The notes beneath the pieces are model-generated. The model was given only the letters and a program-made list of their open reading frames with translations, was not told where the DNA came from and ran no database searches. 64,000 nt of DNA from JBFLXB01 sp964570625 (GTDB taxonomy: Bacteria > Nitrospirota > Nitrospiria > 2-01-FULL-66-17): assembly GCA_964570625.1 (NCBI GenBank), contig CAZMYW010000026.1:33144-97143 (forward strand), given 5' to 3'. The translations under genes and the position numbers were made by a program. Positions 50,357 through 59,300 of this stretch are shown piece by piece. Within the stretch, counting starts at the first letter, position 1; each line of letters opens with the position of its first letter.

Positions 50357-51523
50357 ATGTATGTTGTTGGTCTCTCGTCGGGCACTTCCGTCGATGGGAT
50401 CGATGCGGCGCTCGTCGACCTCCGCGGGAGCGGCTCCCGCCTGCGTATCCGGCTGATCGCGTACCGGACTGTGGCGTACCCGCGGGGCGTCCGCGAGCGG
50501 GTGTTGGCGATCCAGTCGCCGTCTGGACAGCCGGTTGAAGAACTCAGTCGCCTGAACGCCTATCTCGGTGAACTGTTCGCTGCCGCGGCCGTTCGAGTTG
50601 CTGCGGCCGCGAGAGTGCCGCTCCGTCGCGTGTCGCTGATCGGCTCGCACGGTCAAACCATCGCCCATCAACCGGCTCCGGTTCGCGAGGGCCGCTTCCG
50701 AGTGGCCTCCACCCTCCAAATCGGCGAGCCCTCGGTCATCGCGGAGCGCACCGGCGTCACGACCGTGGCGGACTTTCGGCCGCGCGATATCGCCGCGGGC
50801 GGGCAGGGCGCACCGGTCACGCCGTTGATTCACCACCGGTGTTTCGCCCGTTCCGGTCGCAACCACCTGGTGGTGAACCTGGGGGGCATCACCAACGTGA
50901 CGTGGCTGCCGGCCGAGCGTGGCGCCGACGACCTGAGCGGGATTCTCGCGTTCGACACCGGCCCCGGAAACATGCTGATCGACTGTCTGATGGAACAGGT
51001 GACACGCGGCCGTCACACCATGGATCGGTTCGGCCGCACGGCCGCGTCCGGAGTCGTGGACGAACGGCTTCTGGGGCGGTTGCTTCGGCACCCGTTTCTG
51101 AAACGACGGCCCCCGAAAACCACGGGTCGGGAGACGTTCGGACGCGAGCTGGCGGCTGACCTGCTGCGCGCGGCGACGCGCACGCGCCTGGCCCCGCGCG
51201 ACCTGATCGCCACCGTGACGGCGTTGACCGCGCGGTCGATCGCCGAGGCGTACACGCGGTTCCTGCGGCCGCGGGGCGTCGTACATCGGGTGATCGTGGG
51301 GGGCGGCGGGGTGTACAACCGGACGCTGATGGCCGAATTAAGTCGCGCGTTCAACGGGGTGCGGGTGGATTCCATGGCCGCCCACGGCGTCGAACCCAAG
51401 GCGATCGAAGCGATGGCCTTCGCCTTGTTGGCCTATCTTGCGGCGCGCGGCGAGCCGAACAACGTCCCCTCGGCGACCGGAGCGACACGAGCCGTGGTGA
51501 TGGGGAAAGTTATTCCGAAGTAG
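50357..51523 (+). CDS. anmK: Anhydro-N-acetylmuramic acid kinase
   Basis: A 388-residue sugar kinase of the ASKHA fold. VGLSSGTSVDGIDAALVD is the nucleotide-binding signature, SLIGSHGQTIAHQP follows, FRPRDIAAGGQGAPVTPL is the family-specific motif, and DTGPGNMLIDCLM the second phosphate loop. It phosphorylates anhydro-MurNAc during recycling of peptidoglycan. Typical length; directly behind the peroxiredoxin gene. Confidence 0.92.
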   Translation: MYVVGLSSGTSVDGIDAALVDLRGSGSRLRIRLIAYRTVAYPRGVRERVLAIQSPSGQPVEELSRLNAYLGELFAAAAVRVAAAARVPLRRVSLIGSHGQTIAHQPAPVREGRFRVASTLQIGEPSVIAERTGVTTVADFRPRDIAAGGQGAPVTPLIHHRCFARSGRNHLVVNLGGITNVTWLPAERGADDLSGILAFDTGPGNMLIDCLMEQVTRGRHTMDRFGRTAASGVVDERLLGRLLRHPFLKRRPPKTTGRETFGRELAADLLRAATRTRLAPRDLIATVTALTARSIAEAYTRFLRPRGVVHRVIVGGGGVYNRTLMAELSRAFNGVRVDSMAAHGVEPKAIEAMAFALLAYLAARGEPNNVPSATGATRAVVMGKVIPK

Positions 51524-51556
51524 GATTCCCTCACCGCCCAGAAACCCGCGCCTCCC

Positions 51557-51585
51557 TTGACATGGAGTTGCCCCGTCGTTAGAAT
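51557..51585 (+). promoter_or_regulatory. Predicted sigma70-type promoter of clpC
   Basis: Consensus TTGACA (51557-51562), 17-bp spacer, TAGAAT (51580-51585), then GGAGG at 51632-51636 and ATG 51643. No CtsR- or HrcA-like repeats (CIRCE) are visible around it. Confidence 0.75.
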
Positions 51586-51642
51586 GAGGTCGAACCATGC
51601 GGCAAGCTTTTTCGCCGCCGGTTCAACCCCCAGGAGGCCAGA

Positions 51643-54072
51643 ATGTTCGAGCGATTCACCGATCGAGGCAGGAAAATCATCATCCTCGCGAGGGAAGAGG
51701 CCGAGCGCCACCAGAACGACTATCTCGGTACGGAGCACCTGGTGCTCGCGATTCTTCGCGAAGGCGATGGCGTCGCGCTGGCGGTGACCAAGAAGATGGG
51801 GTTGTCTCCGGAACAGGTCCGCTTGGAGATCGAGCGCAATCTGCCGACCGGCGGCAGCACCATGACGTTCGGAGAGATCCCGTTCACGCCGCGCGTGAAA
51901 AAAGTCATCGAGTTTTCGATCGAGGAAGCCAAACTCCTCGGACATAACTATATCGGGAGCGAGCATCTCTTGCTCGGCCTCTTGCGCGAAGAAGAGGGGA
52001 TGGGCGGGAAGATCCTCCGCAGCCTGGGAGCCAACCTGCTCACCGCGCGCCAACTGACCATCAACCTGCTCAAGAAAAACGTCCCGCGCGAGAAGGACAA
52101 GAAGAGCAACACCCCCGCGCTCGACGAGTTCGGCCGCGACCTGACGCAGCTCGCGACTGAAGGGGTCCTGGACCCGGTCATCGGCCGCACCGACGAAATC
52201 GAACGCGTGTTGCAGATTCTCTGCCGCCGCACCAAGAACAACCCGGTGCTGATCGGGGAATCCGGCGTCGGCAAAACCGCAATCGTCGAAGGTCTGGCGC
52301 AGCGAATCGTGGGGTCGGAAGTGCCAGACAACCTCCTCAATCATCGCGTGATTGCGCTCGACCTGGGATCGCTCGTGGCCGGCACCAAGTACCGCGGTCA
52401 GTTCGAAGAGCGGCTGAAGGTCGTGATGAAGGAGATCGTGAGCGCCGGTAACGTGATCATTTTCATCGACGAGTTACACACGCTGGTCGGCGCCGGCGCG
52501 GCGGAGGGGTCGATCGACGCCTCCAACATGCTCAAGCCGGCCCTGGCGCGCGGCGAGATCCAGTGCATCGGCGCGACCACGCTCGACGAGTACCGCAAAC
52601 ACATCGAACGCGACGCGGCGTTGAAGCGGCGCTTCCAGCCGATTCACGTCCATCCGCCGAGCCCCGACGAGACGATCAAGATCATCCGGGGCCTGAAGGA
52701 CCGGTACGAAGACCACCACGGCATCACCATCACCGAGGACGCGGTGGTCGAGGCCGTGCGTCTGTCGGACCGGTACATCACCGACCGGTTCCTGCCGGAT
52801 AAGGCGATCGACGTGATCGACGAGGCGGGTTCGCGCGCCAAACTCCTCAACTATGCGCTGCCCCCCGAGTTACGAGGGTTGGAGCAGGAGCACAAGCGCG
52901 TCGCGAAGGAGAAAGACGTCGCGATCAAGGCGCAAAACTTCGAAGAAGCGGTCAAGCTTCGCGAGGAGGAAGAGCGCCTCAAGAAGACGCTGGAAGACGC
53001 GAAGCGCGAGTGGAAGCGAAATCAGGAGAAGCAGCGGACCAACATCACCAAGGAAGAGGTCGCCGTGGTGGTGGCCAAGATGACGGGGATCCCGCTGTAC
53101 AAGTTGGAAGAAGAAGAGTCCCGGAAGTTGCTGCAGATGGAAGAAGCGCTGCACAAGCGCGTGGTCGGGCAGGAAGAGGCGATCACGGCCGTGTCCAAGG
53201 CCATCCGCCGCGCGCGCGCAGGGCTCAAGGGCGAGCGGCGTCCGATCGGGTCTTTCGTGTTCCTGGGGCCGACGGGCGTGGGCAAAACCGAATTGGCGCG
53301 CACGTTGGCCGAGTTCCTGTTCGACGACCCCGACGCGTTGATCCGGATCGACATGTCCGAGTACATGGAGCGCTTCGCGAGTTCACGCCTGGTCGGCGCC
53401 CCTCCGGGCTACGTGGGGTATGAAGAAGGCGGCCAGTTGACCGAAAAAGTCCGGCGGCGGCCGTATTCGGTGGTGCTCTTCGACGAGATCGAAAAAGCGC
53501 ACCCCGAGATCTTCAACATGTTGTTGCAGGTGTTGGACGACGGGGCGTTGACCGATAGTCTGGGACGCAAGGTGGACTTCAAGAACACCGTGATCATCAT
53601 GACCTCCAACGTGGGAGCGCGGATGATCGACAAAGGGGCGTCGCTCGGATTCCACCAGGGCAGCGAACACGGCGAAGGCCTCCGGATGAAAGACGACGTG
53701 ATGAGCGAGTTGAAGAAAACCTTCAACCCCGAGTTCTTGAACCGGATCGACGAAATCGTGGTGTTCCATATGTTGTCCAGGGAACACCTGGTGAAGATCG
53801 TGGATATCTTGATCGACGAGGTCAACCACCGCCTCACGGAAAAGGGCTTCCAGATCGAACTCGACGAAGCCGTCAAGAAGTGGCTCATCGAAGAGGGGTA
53901 CCAGCCGCTCTATGGCGCCAGACCTATGCGCCGGTGCGTCCAGAAATATATCGAAGATCCCTTGTCGGAGGAGCTGCTGCGCGGGCGGTTCAAGGAGCAG
54001 AAGCGGATCAAAGTCGTGCTCCGCGACAACGCGCCGGGCTTCATCGAAGAAGAGGCCATGGCTGGCGTCTGA
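51643..54072 (+). CDS. clpC: AAA+ ATPase ClpC (Clp protease regulatory subunit)
   Basis: An 809-residue Hsp100 protein: two N-terminal Clp-N repeats (residues ~1-145), first AAA+ domain with Walker A GESGVGKT at 205-212, an internal coiled coil (about 415-465, KRVAKEKDVAIKAQNFEEAV), and a second AAA+ domain with GPTGVGKT near 542. The pore motif GYVGYEEGG and the Walker B DEIEKAHPE are intact. It unfolds proteins for ClpP, which is not in the window. No mcsA/mcsB/ctsR neighbours, unlike in Firmicutes. Confidence 0.94.
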   Translation: MFERFTDRGRKIIILAREEAERHQNDYLGTEHLVLAILREGDGVALAVTKKMGLSPEQVRLEIERNLPTGGSTMTFGEIPFTPRVKKVIEFSIEEAKLLGHNYIGSEHLLLGLLREEEGMGGKILRSLGANLLTARQLTINLLKKNVPREKDKKSNTPALDEFGRDLTQLATEGVLDPVIGRTDEIERVLQILCRRTKNNPVLIGESGVGKTAIVEGLAQRIVGSEVPDNLLNHRVIALDLGSLVAGTKYRGQFEERLKVVMKEIVSAGNVIIFIDELHTLVGAGAAEGSIDASNMLKPALARGEIQCIGATTLDEYRKHIERDAALKRRFQPIHVHPPSPDETIKIIRGLKDRYEDHHGITITEDAVVEAVRLSDRYITDRFLPDKAIDVIDEAGSRAKLLNYALPPELRGLEQEHKRVAKEKDVAIKAQNFEEAVKLREEEERLKKTLEDAKREWKRNQEKQRTNITKEEVAVVVAKMTGIPLYKLEEEESRKLLQMEEALHKRVVGQEEAITAVSKAIRRARAGLKGERRPIGSFVFLGPTGVGKTELARTLAEFLFDDPDALIRIDMSEYMERFASSRLVGAPPGYVGYEEGGQLTEKVRRRPYSVVLFDEIEKAHPEIFNMLLQVLDDGALTDSLGRKVDFKNTVIIMTSNVGARMIDKGASLGFHQGSEHGEGLRMKDDVMSELKKTFNPEFLNRIDEIVVFHMLSREHLVKIVDILIDEVNHRLTEKGFQIELDEAVKKWLIEEGYQPLYGARPMRRCVQKYIEDPLSEELLRGRFKEQKRIKVVLRDNAPGFIEEEAMAGV

Positions 54073-54099
54073 CGACGCGTGGTTGAGTGATAGCGTGCA

Positions 54100-54130
54100 C
54101 GGAGGGGCGGGGTGTTCACCCGCCCCTCCG
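54100..54130 (+). terminator. Hairpin terminator after clpC
   Basis: CGGAGGGGCGGG (54100-54111), a short loop, and CCCGCCCCTCCG (54119-54130) form a perfect 12-bp GC stem 28 bp after the clpC stop. The following tract (CATTTCT) is short of T, so termination may be partial. Confidence 0.65.
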
Positions 54131-54168
54131 CATTTCTGGGCCGTTCCGCAGTATTCCGGTGAATCTCC

Positions 54169-55185
54169 ATGTTGATTCTGGGTATTGAGACCTCGTGCGA
54201 CGAGACCGCGGTGGCGCTCGTTCGCGACGGTGCGGTCATCCTGGCCGAGGAATTGGCGACCCAGTCGGGGATACACAGCCCGTTCGGCGGCGTGGTACCC
54301 GAGCTGGCGTGCCGCGCGCACGTCGAGGTGATCGATCAACTCGTGGCTCGGACGTTCGCCGCCGCCGGGGTGTCGAAATCCGAGGTGGACGCGGTGGCGG
54401 TGACCGAAGGACCGGGCCTGGTCGGCGCCCTGCTGGTCGGCGTGGCGTTCGCCAAAGGATTCGCCTATGGACTGGGCCGCCCCCTGGTGGGCATCAACCA
54501 CCTGGAGGGCCATGTCGTGGCGCCGCTGCTGTCGGGCCAGGCGATCCAGTATCCCTCGGTCGCGTTGATCGTGTCCGGGGGCCACACGCACGTGTACTAC
54601 ACCGAATCGTTCGGGAAGTATCACCTGGTGGGTCGCACCATCGACGACGCGGCCGGTGAGGCGTTCGATAAAGGCGCGGCGTGCCTGGGCCTGGGATTTC
54701 CCGGCGGTCCTGCGATCGACCGGCTTGCACGAACCGGCGATCCCGCGCGATTCCGGTTTCCTCGGGCGTTGACCGGACGCGCCGCGGCGCCGGGGAGCGA
54801 TCACGAGTTCGACGTCAGTTTCAGCGGGCTCAAGACCGCGTTCGCGCAGGCCGTCCGCCGTGCCGGTCCCGGAGATGCGGTCTACCCGGACCTGGCAGCC
54901 GGGCTCCAGGAGGCGGTGGTCGACGTGCTGGTGGAAAAGACCCTGGCCGCGGCAAAGGTCTACGGCGTGCCTGGCATCGTTGTCGGAGGAGGCGTGGCCG
55001 CCAATTCGCGCCTGCGCTCCGTCATGGCCGAGCGAGCCGCGGCCGAGGGATTCACACTCGCCATGGCTGAGCCGCGTCACTGCACGGACAACGCCGCGAT
55101 GATCGCGGTGGCGGCCCTCCAGCGGGCGCCGTTCGATCAGACCCCTCGGTGGGATCTCAACGCCGACCCGTCGCTCCGTTTGTAA
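54169..55185 (+). CDS. tsaD: tRNA N6-adenosine threonylcarbamoyltransferase
   Basis: A 338-residue ASKHA-fold enzyme that installs the threonylcarbamoyl group of t6A37 in tRNAs reading ANN codons. ILGIETSCDETAVALV is the N-terminal signature; the metal-binding pair is in INHLEGHV; LIVSGGHTHVYY and FSGLKTAF follow. Length is typical. The partners TsaB/TsaE are not next to it. The gene begins at ATG 54169, about 40 bp after the clpC terminator. Confidence 0.94.
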   Translation: MLILGIETSCDETAVALVRDGAVILAEELATQSGIHSPFGGVVPELACRAHVEVIDQLVARTFAAAGVSKSEVDAVAVTEGPGLVGALLVGVAFAKGFAYGLGRPLVGINHLEGHVVAPLLSGQAIQYPSVALIVSGGHTHVYYTESFGKYHLVGRTIDDAAGEAFDKGAACLGLGFPGGPAIDRLARTGDPARFRFPRALTGRAAAPGSDHEFDVSFSGLKTAFAQAVRRAGPGDAVYPDLAAGLQEAVVDVLVEKTLAAAKVYGVPGIVVGGGVAANSRLRSVMAERAAAEGFTLAMAEPRHCTDNAAMIAVAALQRAPFDQTPRWDLNADPSLRL

Positions 55186-55214
55186 CGTCGGATGGTGGAG
55201 CCATCCGCGCACCC

Positions 55215-56000
55215 ATGAACGCCATCTTCATCACCGGCGCGTCGTCTGGAATCGGCGAAGCCCTTGCGGTGCGGTTGGCGGCACCGGGCCGGAACCTCGG
55301 ATTACTGGCGCGGCGCGAAGAGGAACTCCAGCGCGTGGCCGCGCAATGCCGATCGCGCGGCGCGACCGTCTCGATCTTTCCCGTGGACGTGCGGGACTCG
55401 GGCGTGGTTCAGTCTGCAGCGCGACGGTTCCTGAGGGCCGTGGGCAGGGTGGACGTGGTGATCGCGAACGCGGGCGTCAGCCGCCGCGACAACGAATCGC
55501 CCGACGAAGCCTACCTGTCCCGTCAGATCATCGAAACGAACCTGCTCGGCGTGATCAACACGCTCGCCCCGTTCATCGACGAGATGGACCGCGCGGGGTC
55601 GGGCTCGCTGGTGGCCATCTCCAGCGTGGCGGGCGTCCGCGGGTTACCCAATGTCGGCGCCTACTCAGCCTCCAAAGCCGCGGTCAACACGTGGATGGAG
55701 AGCCTGCGCATCCGGTTGCGCGGCCGCGTACACGTGATGACCGTATGCCCAGGTTTTGTGGCCACTCCCATGACCGCCTCGAACCGTTTCCGCATGCTTT
55801 GGCTCATCACAGCCGACGACGCTGCGGCGCGAATCGAACGCGGTATCGAACGCAAAAATCCCGTACTCGTGTTTCCCGTGCCCATGCGCGTGCTGGCCGC
55901 GATCACGCGTCTGATGCCGCGGGCCGTGTTCGAAGCCGTGGCCGCCTGGGCCGCCCGCCGTCGTCCTGACCTGCTGAAGAAACAGCCCCCTGAGGGTTGA
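55215..56000 (+). CDS. Short-chain dehydrogenase/reductase
   Basis: A 261-residue classical SDR: TGASSGIGEALAVRLA (NAD(P) site), VIANAGVSR, LVAISSVAG with the catalytic Ser, and YSASKAAVNTWMES with YxxxK. A C-terminal hydrophobic region suggests membrane association, as in DltE/Sdr-like lipid or keto-acyl reductases. ATG 55215 is used; the frame opens at 55149 inside the tsaD gene. Substrate not deducible. Confidence 0.83.
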   Translation: MNAIFITGASSGIGEALAVRLAAPGRNLGLLARREEELQRVAAQCRSRGATVSIFPVDVRDSGVVQSAARRFLRAVGRVDVVIANAGVSRRDNESPDEAYLSRQIIETNLLGVINTLAPFIDEMDRAGSGSLVAISSVAGVRGLPNVGAYSASKAAVNTWMESLRIRLRGRVHVMTVCPGFVATPMTASNRFRMLWLITADDAAARIERGIERKNPVLVFPVPMRVLAAITRLMPRAVFEAVAAWAARRRPDLLKKQPPEG

Positions 56001-56077
56001 GGTAGAGCCGCACCTTCCAATGGCAACTCCGAGGTTGGGGCAGCACAGCGGTTGAAATTTACCCGTCGTGTGATTGA

Positions 56078-56124
56078 ACGACATACTTGTCGTCAACGAC
56101 ATATTTGCCAGGCAAACTTGTCGT
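56078..56124 (+). promoter_or_regulatory. Tandem operator-like palindromes upstream of the RHS gene
   Basis: Two inverted repeats share the same arms: ACGACA-TACT-TGTCGT (56078-56093) and a 29-bp near-perfect palindrome (56096-56124) with outer arms ACGACA/TGTCGT and inner arms TTTGCC/GGCAAA around one A. This is the main structure in the 392-bp gap 56001-56392, apart from the sigma54-like site and a CGGAGTCGT/ACGGCTCCG stem near 56268-56294. Confidence 0.5.
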
Positions 56125-56227
56125 CTCATCGCAAACGCGCTCATGTGCAGTCGTGAGAGAAGACACACAACGGATCAACTACCTTGATCTTTAAAGGGTT
56201 TGGTTCGTGCCCCGGAAGGGCGTGCAT

Positions 56228-56246
56228 TGAGGCACACTCGTTGCAA
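56228..56246 (+). promoter_or_regulatory. Candidate sigma54 (-24/-12) promoter
   Basis: TTGAGGCACACTCGTTGCAA contains GG (56231-56232) and GC (56243-56244) separated by exactly 10 bp, with the GGCAC and TTGCA contexts of the sigma54 consensus. It lies about 150 bp before ATG 56393. Confidence 0.4.
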
Positions 56247-56392
56247 CTTTATTCGGCTCAATTGTCGGAGTCGTAGCCGTGACGGCTCCGGTGGAACCTT
56301 TGGTAATGATCAGGACGGTGAAGTAGCAAACAGATCGTCACGGGTCCGGACGAGGCGTCAGGATCGGGCGTGACCACAACGGAGAACCGGCA

Positions 56393-59300
56393 ATGGTGAA
56401 GACGAGCAGTCGTGGACCGGCCAACCCGAAGCGCACCCTGATCGGCGGAGTCCTTTTACTAAGCCTGTTGTGGAGCCATCCCAGTTGGGCCGTGTCATCG
56501 TCGATCGTGGTTACCGTGGAGGGAGGCGGCGTGACGGCCACGGCGAGTGGGAGCTTTGGCTCGTGCCCCAACGGGGGCGGGGTCACCCTGAAGAGGAACA
56601 ACGTGGCAATAGGCAGTGCCAGTGGGAGTGGATCGGCCTCCGTGACCAGGACGCTAGACCGTGGGACCCTGCACGGGACGAATACGTTTCAAGCCTATGC
56701 CGCCGATTGTACGGGCTATACCACGCAGAGTTACACCCTGGTGCTCGACAACACGCCGAGCGTGACCGTGACGGGCCCCTCGGGGGTCGTGTCCGGGCCA
56801 TTTGACATTACGGGGACGGTGGTGTTCAAGCCGACGCTCAGTGCGACCAAGGGTACGGTCAGCGTGCAATTCACGGGGACCGGCACGCCGACCACCGTGG
56901 CGACCAAGGCGTGTACGACCGAAACGTGTGCGATCAGCTACCAGGAGATCACGGGCATATTATACGAGAGGAACCATGGCGGGCCGTACACCGTGCGGTT
57001 GTATGCCTCGGGTGGGGGCGCGGTCGCCAGCGCGTCGCAGAGTTTTACGGTGGACAACATGCCGAGCGTCACGGTGACCAGTCCCTTGGGCGTCGTGTCG
57101 TCTCCGTTTGACATCACCGGAATGGCCGTGTTTAAGCCCAAGCTCAGTGCGATCAAGGGCACGATGAGCGCGCAAATCATCGTGGGCGGTACGCCGACCA
57201 CCGTGGCGACCAAAACGTGTCTGACGGAAACCTGTGGGTTCAGCTACCAAGAAGTCACGGGCGGGTTGTACACCAAGAGTCCCGGGTCCTACACGGTCAG
57301 GTTGTATGCGTCCGGCGGGGGCGCGACGGCATCGGACTCGGACCCGTTCTCCGTCGTGGCGTGCACGGTCACGAGCACGGGATTTTCCGCGGATCAGCTC
57401 GTGATCGATCCCGGTGTGGGCGGCGCGACGAAGTTAACGGGCAATCTCACGGATTCGTCCGGACGGCCGATTAGTTGGAACGTGAGTGTAGCCGGGCGCA
57501 CGTGGACTGGTGCGGGAGGAACCTTAGGGAATAACGTGGTCTGGGATGGCAAGGACGCGCTAGGCCGTCTGGTGGAGCCGGGCACCTATACCGCCACGCT
57601 CAATGCCACAAACGGGGTGCCCTATTGCAGTGCCCCGCCCCGGACGGTGCAGATCACGGTGACCGCCGAGGCAGCGGTGGGGCCGAGTTGCCCGACCCGA
57701 CGCCATCAGGTGGGGTCCAGTGCGGACGTGGCTGGCGGCATGCTCCAGCACGATCAGGATTTGTTCGAGACGGAGGGCACGGGGATGCCTCTGCGGTTTA
57801 TCCTGGCCTACCACAGCGCGAATGCCGCGACGCCGCCGCTGGGTGACGGGTGGACGCATAACTATGCGATGCGGCTGACGCCGGACAATGCGGGAGGCTA
57901 TGTGCTGGCGACAGCCGACGGCAACCGGCTCGTGCTGCTACCCAGTGGGGCCGCTTACCGGCCTGCGGCCGCAACGTATCCGGTGATGACCATCAACCCC
58001 GACACGACCCGCGATCTCCGCGAGCACAATGGAACCCACTACACCTTTGCCGTGGATGGACGGTTAACGGCCATCACCGATCGCAATGGCAACACCGTGG
58101 TGGTGGCATATACCAATGGGGATCTGACGAGCCTAACGGATTCGGGAGGCCGCGTGGCCACCTTAGCCTCCGACGCAACCCATCGGCTCGCGTCGATCGT
58201 TGATCCCTCGGGTGCCGTCCATACGTTTAGCTACCAGGGGAGCCTGTTGACCGGCGTGACGTCCACCGAACTGGGAGGGGCTGTCCGCACGTGGCAGTAT
58301 ACGTACAATCCCGCGGGCCTGCTGGTCTCCAAAACCAACCCGCGAGGGGATCTCACGCAGTACGTCTACGATGCGTCCCAACGCGTGATCAACATCACGG
58401 ACCCCGAAGGCGGCGTCCGCACCGTGACCTATCCGGCACTTAGCAGTGCGCTCACGCGCACCAGTACCGTGACCGAACCGGACGCCGGGGTGTGGACGTA
58501 CACCTACGACACCCGGCTGGGCCTGGTGTTGTCAAAGGCCGATCCCTTAGCGCATACGACCACCTATGCGTATAACGGAAACCGTCGCCTCAGCACACAG
58601 ACCGGACCGGATGGCAGCGTCACGCAGTGGACGTACGATACGGACGGGAACGTGCTCACCACGACGGACCCGTTGGGGCATGTCACCGCATTCACCTACA
58701 ACGGCTTTGGGCAAGTGACCAGTCGTACCGACGCGCTCGGGCACGTCACTGCCTACACCTACGATGTCCAGGGGAACCTCCTGACGCTGACCGATGCCAC
58801 GGGCGCGGTGACCCAGTACCAATACGATACCGCGGGCCGCGTGATCCAGGTCACTACTCCGCTCGCCCAGGTGATCGCCTTGGCATACGACAGTGCGGGC
58901 AATCTCATGACCGTGACCGATCCCACCGGCGCCGTCACGACCTATGCATACGACGGGGCCGGCCACCTCACAACCCAGACCGATGCCCTGGGACGGACCA
59001 CGACCCTGGCCACCGACGGGTTCGGTCAGGTGCGCTCACGGACCGCGCCTGATGCGGGCACGACAACCTGGACGTACGACGGGGCCGGGCACCGGTTGAC
59101 CGAGACCGATGCGAACGCTCATGCCACAACGTGGACGTACAATTTCCGTGAGCAGGTGACCAGCGTGACCGACGCTGCCGCCAATGTGACCAGGTATACC
59201 TACGGCAGCACCACCGGCTGCGGCTGCACCGCGGGTGGTGATCGGCTCTTGAGCGTGACAGATCCTACCGGAGCTCACACGACCTTTACGTACGACGCAG

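Noticed and set aside
49262..51286. 674-codon minus-strand frame across sucD, bcp and anmK
   Set aside because: It crosses three well-supported plus-strand genes and gives a His/Arg/Pro-rich sequence typical of antisense frames.
53383..55212. 609-codon minus-strand frame opposite clpC/tsaD
   Set aside because: Same reason; it covers the clpC terminator and parts of two confirmed genes.
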